DNA of 64,000 nt from Mytilus edulis (Eukaryota; Mollusca; Bivalvia; Mytilida; Mytilidae), in NCBI RefSeq assembly GCF_963676685.1, contig NC_092357.1:69530971-69594970 (forward strand). Direction: 5' to 3'. The translations under genes were made by a program, and so were the position numbers. The notes below the pieces were generated by a model. The model was given only the letters and a program-made list of their open reading frames with translations, searched no databases and had not been told where the DNA came from. Positions 61,001 through 64,000 of the stretch are shown here, one piece after another; the stretch's first letter is position 1, and every line of letters starts with the position of its first letter.

Positions 61001-61890
61001 TATGTGATGTATATATATAAAGGTGACCTCAGTTAACTTGAGTTAGATGGGTTATCTTTGTTATTATTGTTATGGTTACCTGAGGTAACCCTGTAATGAA
61101 TGAATCCGTCGTAGAAACTTTGCTAGTGTTTACATTAGTTGTAATAAACAAACTTATATATTTTAAATGTAGGACTTCATGAAAGTTGTATTGTGTATGT
61201 GATGCACATACAAAGGTGACCTCAGTTTACTTCAGTTAGGTGGGTTATATTTGTAATTATGTCTGGGGTTACCTCAGGTACCCATGTTATAAAGAATGCT
61301 TATAAGATGGTTTGCTAGTGAAAACATTTATGTTGTAATCAAACAATTTCTTTATTTTACATGTAGGCCTCATAGATGTGTATTGTTTATGTGATATATC
61401 GGAAAAGCGACTTTAGTTAACTTGATATCAATGGATAATACTTGTTGCTATTTTATGGGTTACCTGAGGTAACCCTGTCATAACAAAATACTTAGTAGAT
61501 ACTTCGCTTGTATATGCAGTTATGCTGTAATAAACCACTTTCTTCTTTTGTTACGTAGGAATTCATTGAAATTAAATTGTTTATGTGATGTATATGTAAA
61601 GGTGATCTGAATTAACTTGAGTTAAATAGGTTTTATTTGCTGTTATTGTTTGGGTTACCGCAGATTACCCTGTTATGAAAGAATTTTTAGTACATACTTT
61701 GCTAGTGTTTACATTTATATTTTAATTACACAATTTCTTAAATTAGAATGTAGGACTTCATAAATTTGTATTGTTTATGTGATGTATATATAAAGTTACC
61801 TCAGTTGACTTGAGTTTAATGGTTGTATTTGTTGTTATAATTGGGGTTACCTCAGGTAACCCTGTCATGAATGAATACTTCAGATCATTA
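58040..61890 (+). repeat. Satellite of about 195-bp monomers, about 20 copies
   Basis: Each monomer has GGGTTACCTGAGGTAACCC (near-palindrome), then 'gtagatactttgctagt', 'taataaac', 'aaatgtaggacttcat' and 'attgtttatgtgatgta'. Higher-order repeats are visible, for example the block at 59,398 recurs 977 bp later (five monomers). Confidence 0.93.
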
Positions 61891-61898
61891 ATTGAACT

Positions 61899-61923
61899 TT
61901 TATAAAAAAAAAAAAAAAAAAAA
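61899..61923 (+). repeat. Poly(A) tract at the satellite edge
   Basis: About 25 A in a row directly after the last satellite monomer. Confidence 0.85.
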
Positions 61924-62132
61924 GTTTATAATTTTACCAGTCATCCCCACCCTACACATACATACGAAATGAATGATCGGTGAATACAAATAATAAAATC
62001 ATTTGGGAAGTTTGTTGACATCTTTGGTAGTTGGTCACATTAAAATTTGGTATTAAGATCTATTTAAATAAGAACTATATTTTCGTGCGTATTTAATCAA
62101 TGACGCATTACCATGATTACCTGAGGGCACCA

Positions 62133-62185
62133 ATTACCTGAGGGCACCGATTACCTCAGGGCATACAGCAGCGGACCTAACTGCC
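62133..62185 (-). repeat. Right member of the 15-kb-spaced inverted repeat
   Basis: Complement of 47117-47169. Immediately left are further units of 'gattacctgagggcacc' type (62113-62150). Confidence 0.88.
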
Positions 62186-62199
62186 ACCTGCATTTGGTG

Positions 62200-62628
62200 T
62201 GGGGCGATTTGTCCTACTTCCCAAAGAAGAATCCGGAGAATTCCGAACTTATACTGTTTCTATCCTCCATTAGGCATATTTCCAAGTTACCAAAACGAAA
62301 GTACAAAAAAATCAAAAATTGGCATAAACATGTTACCAGAGAAGTTTGTTCATTCAAGAATGTGAATTTTTTGTGTATAGTAAGACTATATATACTCTAC
62401 AATTCTAAAAATTTCAAAACATGACATTCTCAAATATTTATCTCATCCACAAAATTTTTTTATGTTACCTAACTATACAAATCCTTGGTTCATCATAACA
62501 AATGGACAAATATGGCCGTATTTTCACCTCAAAAACTACTCTGTGGTACAGACTGACCTGTGCTGTTTGGAAAGTTTTGAGGTTTCGATGTATATATCAT
62601 AAACTAAGTCCTCTGTGAACGAATTTAT
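62200..62628. other. Unique-looking stretch before the LTR array
   Basis: A 76-codon + frame (62194-62424) shows no domain. Nothing else recognised. Confidence 0.45.
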
Positions 62629-62747
62629 TGTAACCGGAGAGCACGAATTTCATTACAAAATTGCTTGTCTCCACCAGGACTCGAACCCGTGACTTCTGTG
62701 TTACAAGGCAGCACGCTAACCGACTGAGCTAAAGAAGTACTTCCTTA

Positions 62748-63408
62748 GGTAGCACTCCACAGTTAGAAAATAAAATTAAAAATGAGCCACAAAATGTTTT
62801 ATCATCTCCTATTCCTGGATTTCTAATACATTAACCTAACTGTTTGTGTTGTACATGTGCATATGTATGTAATCAGTATATTCCATAGATTTGATTTTCA
62901 AAAGTTAAAAGAGTGAAAATTAATTCCTTTTATGTGTATCCATGGCAACATTCTGCATTTATTTACCATAAAATATTGCAAAAAGGGGGGTGGACATGTC
63001 ACATATCCCCCCAAAATTTGGATCAAACTAGAATTTCAATGCCTTTGAGTGATACCTTTTTAGAAACTTTTCATAAATCTTCCTAATGATCAAATAAAAA
63101 ATGGGTGTCTTTCGCCTCATTTTTTCGTAAAATCCAATCACAAAGTTTGTGCGATAAAAAGTTGGAAAAAAACATTACAATAATTGCCGGACCAATGTAT
63201 GGTAGGGACATGCAAATACGGCCTGTCATACAGAAAACAGCCTATATTACATACATTACATAATCTTGATGTTCATATAAACCCAATACAAAGGCTATTT
63301 TAATACTCAGCTATCCAAAAATAAATTTTATTGCACACTAGCTCTCATATTTGAAAAATCCACAGGGGCCAAAATGCGAAACTACACACCTAACTGTGGA
63401 GTGCTACC
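62748..63408. mobile_element. Harbinger-type MITE, 661 bp, inside an LTR
   Basis: Perfect 19-bp TIR GGTAGCACTCCACAGTTAG and its complement, with TTA duplicated on both sides (62745-62747, 63409-63411). Removing it plus one TTA restores the LTR seen in the next copies. A 3-bp TTA target indicates PIF/Harbinger. No transposase inside. Confidence 0.9.
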
Positions 63409-63474
63409 TTAGCTCAACCGCTTACGGCTGACTAAGTATCTACCAAATGTTCTAAGGGAAGCAATCCCGTCACA

Positions 63475-63577
63475 CTTCCCCCACCTCAAGAGTCATCATA
63501 CCATTATGACTCTCACACAAACAAACCCTAGCTAGAATTCCTCTCTAACTACCGTGGGTTTTTTAGTTGGGCGCCAA
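63475..63577 (-). other. Internal region 1 with PBS and PPT
   Basis: PBS at 63565-63576 (complement TGGCGCCCAACT) matches the 3' end of metazoan tRNA-Lys for 11 bases. The PPT is at 63475-63487. Between them 'gagtcat' / 'atgactc' can form a hairpin. The second internal region is 63761-63863. Confidence 0.8.
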
Positions 63578-63760
63578 TGTAACCGGAGAGCACGAATTTC
63601 ATTACAAAATTGCTTGTCTCCACCGGGACTCGAACCCGGGACCTCTGTGTTACAAGGCAGCCCGTATACCGACTGAGCTAAAGAAGTACTTCCTTAGCTC
63701 AACCGCTTACGGCTGACTAAGTATTTACTAAGTTTTTCTAAGGGAAGCAATCCCGTCACA
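63578..63760 (-). repeat. Complete 183-bp LTR
   Basis: The only LTR fully inside the window and uninterrupted. In its middle is a near-palindrome 'agctaaagaagtacttcc' with 'ttagct', next to the A box. Confidence 0.83.
63626..63680 (-). promoter_or_regulatory. Pol III type-2 promoter-like boxes in the LTR (tRNA-like)
   Basis: Minus-strand A box TAGCTCAGTCGG (63669-63680) and perfect B box GGTTCGAGTCC (63626-63636), at tRNA-gene spacing. The T-arm CCGGG-TTCGAGT-CCCGG pairs perfectly and the D-arm pairs, but the acceptor and anticodon stems do not, so it is tRNA-like and not a functional tRNA. Also at 63912-63966 and 62677-62731. Confidence 0.75.
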
Positions 63761-64000
63761 CTTCCCCCACCTCAAGAGTCATCATACCAATATGACTCTC
63801 ACACAAGCATACCCTAGCTAGAATTCCTCTCTAACTACCGTGGGGTTTTTAGTTGGGCGCCAATGTAACCGGAGAGCACGAATTTCATTACAAAATTGCT
63901 TGTCTCCACCGGGACTCGAACCCGGGACCTCTGTGTTACAAGGCAGCCCGTATACCGACTGAGCTAAAGAAGTACTTCCTTAGCTCAACCGCTTACGGCT

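Larger units (their letters stand above)
62629..64000 (-). mobile_element. Tandem array of a miniature LTR element (TRIM) with tRNA-like LTR module
   Basis: Read on the minus strand: LTR (starts TGTGACGGGA, ends CCGGTTACA), then T plus PBS TGGCGCCCAAC, a 103-bp internal part, then the purine tract GAGGTGGGGGAAG directly before the next LTR. LTR copies are 63864-64000 (cut by the window edge), 63578-63760 (183 bp) and 62629-63474 (183 bp once the MITE is removed). The repeat period is 285-286 bp. Imperfect TGTGACGGG/CCGGTTACA ends and PBS/PPT in the right places identify an LTR retrotransposon layout. There is no coding capacity, as in TRIMs. Confidence 0.85.

Noticed and set aside
47117-62185. 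A single 15-kb transposon defined by the 53-bp inverted pair
   Set aside because: No target duplication or transposase was seen. Kept only as a hypothesis in the findings.
62660-62735. Functional tRNA-Thr or tRNA-Val gene
   Set aside because: The T-arm and boxes fit, but acceptor and anticodon stems do not pair and the copies lie inside LTRs.

Overview
This window is eukaryotic, intron-rich and AT-rich, and it reads as marine bivalve DNA, most likely a mytilid mussel. That placement is an inference. It rests on spliced genes with GT-AG introns, a molluscan-style caspase, the density of dispersed repeats and MITEs, and reverse-transcriptase relics of a type common in molluscs. No bacterial operons, rRNA genes or CRISPR arrays are present.

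Region 1 (about 1-18,600) holds one well-supported gene on the minus strand. It is a caspase-8-like initiator caspase that I could assemble as 11 exons with consistent splice phases, from the ATG at 17,498 to the stop at 2,112 (863 codons plus stop). Its predicted order is DED, DED, Ser/Gln/Pro-rich linker, death domain, linker, p20 (His706, Cys749), p10. A death domain between the tandem DEDs and the protease is the most unusual protein-level feature here. The gene's introns carry MITEs, palindromes, a 1.3-kb TIR element and partial copies of its own last two exons.

Region 2 (about 18,600-34,730) is a nest of mobile elements. It includes a hAT-type MITE in a SINE, GTCCGAC minisatellites, several TIR elements, and an apparently intact 4.04-kb piggyBac element (TTAA sites, 13-bp TIRs, six-exon 541-aa transposase). 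The piggyBac left end and its flank are tandemly duplicated, so there are two left ends and one right end. The left TTAA is shared with a second TTAA-flanked element.

Region 3 (about 34,730-51,270) contains long palindromes, a 161-bp tandem array, LINE 3' fragments and two decayed copies of a Penelope-like (tentative) reverse-transcriptase element. Truncated 3' pieces of that element recur across the window.

Region 4 (about 51,275-61,890) is satellite DNA. A 39-bp (13-codon) minisatellite includes a 2,007-bp near-identical segment duplication, and an array of about 195-bp monomers follows. Both are built round the same near-palindromic core, GGTTACCTSAGG. An inverted pair of unique sequences carrying the same core lies outside the arrays at 47.1 and 62.1 kb.

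Region 5 (62,629-64,000, running off the window) is a tandem array of a miniature LTR element on the minus strand. It has 183-bp LTRs, a tRNA-Lys-type primer binding site, a 103-bp internal region and a polypurine tract. Each LTR carries a tRNA-like Pol III promoter (A and B boxes). This is organised like the plant Cassandra TRIMs, but with a tRNA-like module, in an animal genome. One LTR is split by a 661-bp Harbinger-type MITE.
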